From Methanosarcinales archaeon (lineage in GTDB: Archaea > Halobacteriota > Methanosarcinia > Methanosarcinales > Methanogasteraceae), in contig JAUWHQ010000078.1 in NCBI GenBank assembly GCA_030605805.1, forward strand, positions 1-6,218: DNA of 6,218 nucleotides. Direction: 5' to 3'. A program made the position numbers and the translations under genes. The notes beneath the pieces are model-generated. The model worked only from the letters and a program-made list of their open reading frames with translations. It searched no databases and was not told where the DNA came from. Shown piece after piece: positions 5,060 to 6,218 of the stretch (positions are counted from its first letter, which is position 1; each line of letters starts with the position of its first letter).

Positions 5060-5806
5060 CTACTCCCTCGTGCGATAATACAAAACGTCTGATATCTCAG
5101 CCAGTTTGGCGGCTGGAAGTTCTTCAGGTCGCATGTTCAGCAGACCACCTGACAGTCCCAGATTCCTGACATCGGTGAATGCTGCAATCGAATTCTTCAG
5201 CTTCTTTCTGCGCTGTGAGAAGACCGCAGTCAGGAATCGGGAGAAGAAGTTGCGATCAGCCACCTCGTATTCGGGCGCACGTGGTACGAGACGCACGATT
5301 GCGGACCTAACGCCCGGCTGCGGGGAGAACGCGGTGGGCGGCACGATTTCAAGCAATTCTACATCAGCGAGGTACTGAACGCAGATCGAAAGCTTGCCAT
5401 AATCCTTTGATCCGTGCGATGCAGCCAGCCGTCTCGCAAATTCGTACTGATACATCAGGATTGCCTCTTCGAACGGATGTTTCAGTAATTTGAATGTGAT
5501 CTTTGAAGATATCGAATAAGGCAGGTTTGAAACGACTTTATTGAACCGCGGGAACGTTAGTTTTAGCGCGTCGCCATGCACCACCTCTACACTTGTGCCT
5601 TTGAACCGTTGACCGAGTGATCTTGCCAGAGACGCGTCCGATTCGATTGCGATCACCTTGCATACGTGCTCGGCGAGTTTTTCTGTGAGAACGCCGGTTC
5701 CCGCGCCGATCTCCAGGACCACGTCGCTCTCCTGAAGGTGGGCATATTCGATGATGCGGTGGAGCACCAGATCATCGATCAGGGTGTATTGGTCGGATCG
5801 CGCCAT
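5060..5806 (-). CDS. ksgA: 16S rRNA adenine N6-dimethyltransferase (KsgA/Dim1 family)
   Basis: This enzyme dimethylates two adjacent adenines in the 3'-terminal helix of 16S rRNA using S-adenosylmethionine, acting late in 30S assembly. The 248-aa product shows all core motifs: VVLEIGAGTG (29-38, SAM loop), AIESD (53-57, acidic end of strand 2), HGDAL (77-81), catalytic NLPYSIS (94-100), LMYQYEFARRLAA (117-129) and the archaeal-type KDYGKLSICVQ (134-144) and AFSPQPGVRSAIVRL (159-173). The C-terminal helical domain includes FSQRRKKLKNS (196-206). The start is fixed, because an in-frame TGA immediately precedes ATG 5806. The N-terminus is short: it begins SDQYTLID where relatives have a longer tail with a GQ-x-FL-x-D motif. 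No good Shine-Dalgarno sequence is present. It lies between a RimK-type ligase and the polyprenol-kinase-like gene on the same strand. Confidence 0.96.
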   Translation of the reverse strand: MARSDQYTLIDDLVLHRIIEYAHLQESDVVLEIGAGTGVLTEKLAEHVCKVIAIESDASLARSLGQRFKGTSVEVVHGDALKLTFPRFNKVVSNLPYSISSKITFKLLKHPFEEAILMYQYEFARRLAASHGSKDYGKLSICVQYLADVELLEIVPPTAFSPQPGVRSAIVRLVPRAPEYEVADRNFFSRFLTAVFSQRRKKLKNSIAAFTDVRNLGLSGGLLNMRPEELPAAKLAEISDVLYYRTRE

Positions 5807-5858
5807 TCATGTTACCATCAATGCATCATCCATCCATGTTCATCAATCCATTCATGTT
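5803..5858 (-). repeat. Repeated ksgA start-region sequence in the ligase-ksgA gap
   Basis: CCATTCATGTT occurs exactly at 5803-5813 and 5848-5858, with a one-mismatch copy CCATCCATGTT at 5830-5840. CATCAAT also occurs twice (5816 and 5841). On the minus strand the unit reads AACATGAATGG, which is the ksgA start-codon context, so the gap is largely built from copies of it. One copy opens a 9-codon frame (MNGLMNMDG, ATG at 5855) in the ksgA leader. Confidence 0.6.
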
Positions 5859-6218
5859 TAATGCCTTGCCATCGAGGCTGCACAATCTACGATATTTTCG
5901 GTAACATCGACTCCGCACGCCTCGAATATCCCTTTCCCTGACGGCGTGCCATTGACCTCAAGAATCACGAAACCATCTTCGGTCTCGGCGATGTCCACGC
6001 CAGCAAACGTGGCGCCGACAGCTTCAGCCGCCCGGATGCTTGCTTCTTCCTGAGACGGGTCAAGCACGCAACGCTCTGGTCGCCCGCTCTGGCTCAGATT
6101 GGTGATCCATCCGGCTTCTGCATACCTGTAGATCGAACCTGCAACCGTTTCCCCGACGACATACGCCCGTATATCCCGGTTCATCGGTATAAACTCCTGA
6201 AGATAGAGCACGCCTCTT
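5858..6218 (-). CDS. RimK-type ATP-grasp alpha-L-glutamate ligase, 5' end outside window
   Basis: Only the C-terminal 119 residues are present; the frame is open to the right edge and reads RGVLYLQEFIP at its start. An internal GTG at 6211 is not the true start. The segment matches the C-terminal ATP-grasp lobe of the RimK family: LYLQEFIPMNRDIRAYVVG, IYRYAEAGWITNLSQSG with its substrate/ATP loop, FAGVDIAE, and the Mg-binding ILEVNGTPSGKGIFEACG, where Glu and Asn bind metal. Family members add glutamate to ribosomal protein S6 (RimK), tetrahydromethanopterin (MptN) or coenzyme F420 (CofF), or act on LysW. The ending GIFEACGVDVTENIVD reminds me of MptN-type enzymes from methanogens, but the specificity-determining N-terminus is missing, so only the family is claimed. 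It is followed on the same strand by ksgA after 51 nt. Confidence 0.88.
   Translation of the reverse strand, partial: RGVLYLQEFIPMNRDIRAYVVGETVAGSIYRYAEAGWITNLSQSGRPERCVLDPSQEEASIRAAEAVGATFAGVDIAETEDGFVILEVNGTPSGKGIFEACGVDVTENIVDCAASMARH

Overview
The window looks like a piece of a euryarchaeal chromosome. The evidence is a set of archaeal marker proteins: ribosomal protein L40e, geranylgeranylglyceryl phosphate synthase (the first committed ether-lipid enzyme), the prefoldin beta subunit and an archaeal-type KsgA/Dim1. The moderately GC-rich, compact, Shine-Dalgarno-using layout and a RimK-type glutamate ligase resembling methanopterin-modifying enzymes suggest a methanogen or ANME-like lineage. 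That taxonomic placement is inference; no search could be run.

Layout. Positions 1-911 (minus) hold the N-terminal ~303 residues of a peptidase-U32-family protein, cut by the left edge. Positions 912-1208 are a divergent promoter region. Positions 1209-2458 (plus) are a tight three-gene operon, rpl40e - GGGP synthase - prefoldin beta, with zero spacing at the first junction and only 5 nt at the second. Positions 2459-3072 are about 600 nt without a confident gene. They contain a perfect 14-bp inverted repeat, nested hairpins, two weak small ORFs and, on the minus strand, what reads as the decayed C-terminus of a class V aminotransferase/cysteine desulfurase. Positions 3073-3366 (plus) encode a small DUF3303-like protein with a full-length Shine-Dalgarno sequence and a bacterial-style hairpin/T-tract terminator. 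Positions 3597-6218 (minus) are a three-gene cluster read from the right edge: a RimK-type ATP-grasp ligase (5' end outside the window), ksgA, and a 476-aa polytopic membrane protein.

The most interesting gene is the membrane protein at 3597-5027. Its N-terminal half carries the landmarks of the dolichol/phytol kinase (VTE5/SEC59) family and its C-terminal half is a DUF92/TMEM19 (VTE6) domain. Plant VTE5 and VTE6 phosphorylate phytol in two successive steps, so the archaeal fusion could convert a free isoprenoid alcohol such as geranylgeraniol into its diphosphate. That product could feed the ether-lipid pathway started by the GGGP synthase 1.5 kb away. I see no CRISPR array, tRNA, rRNA or intact mobile element, and no obvious defence system.
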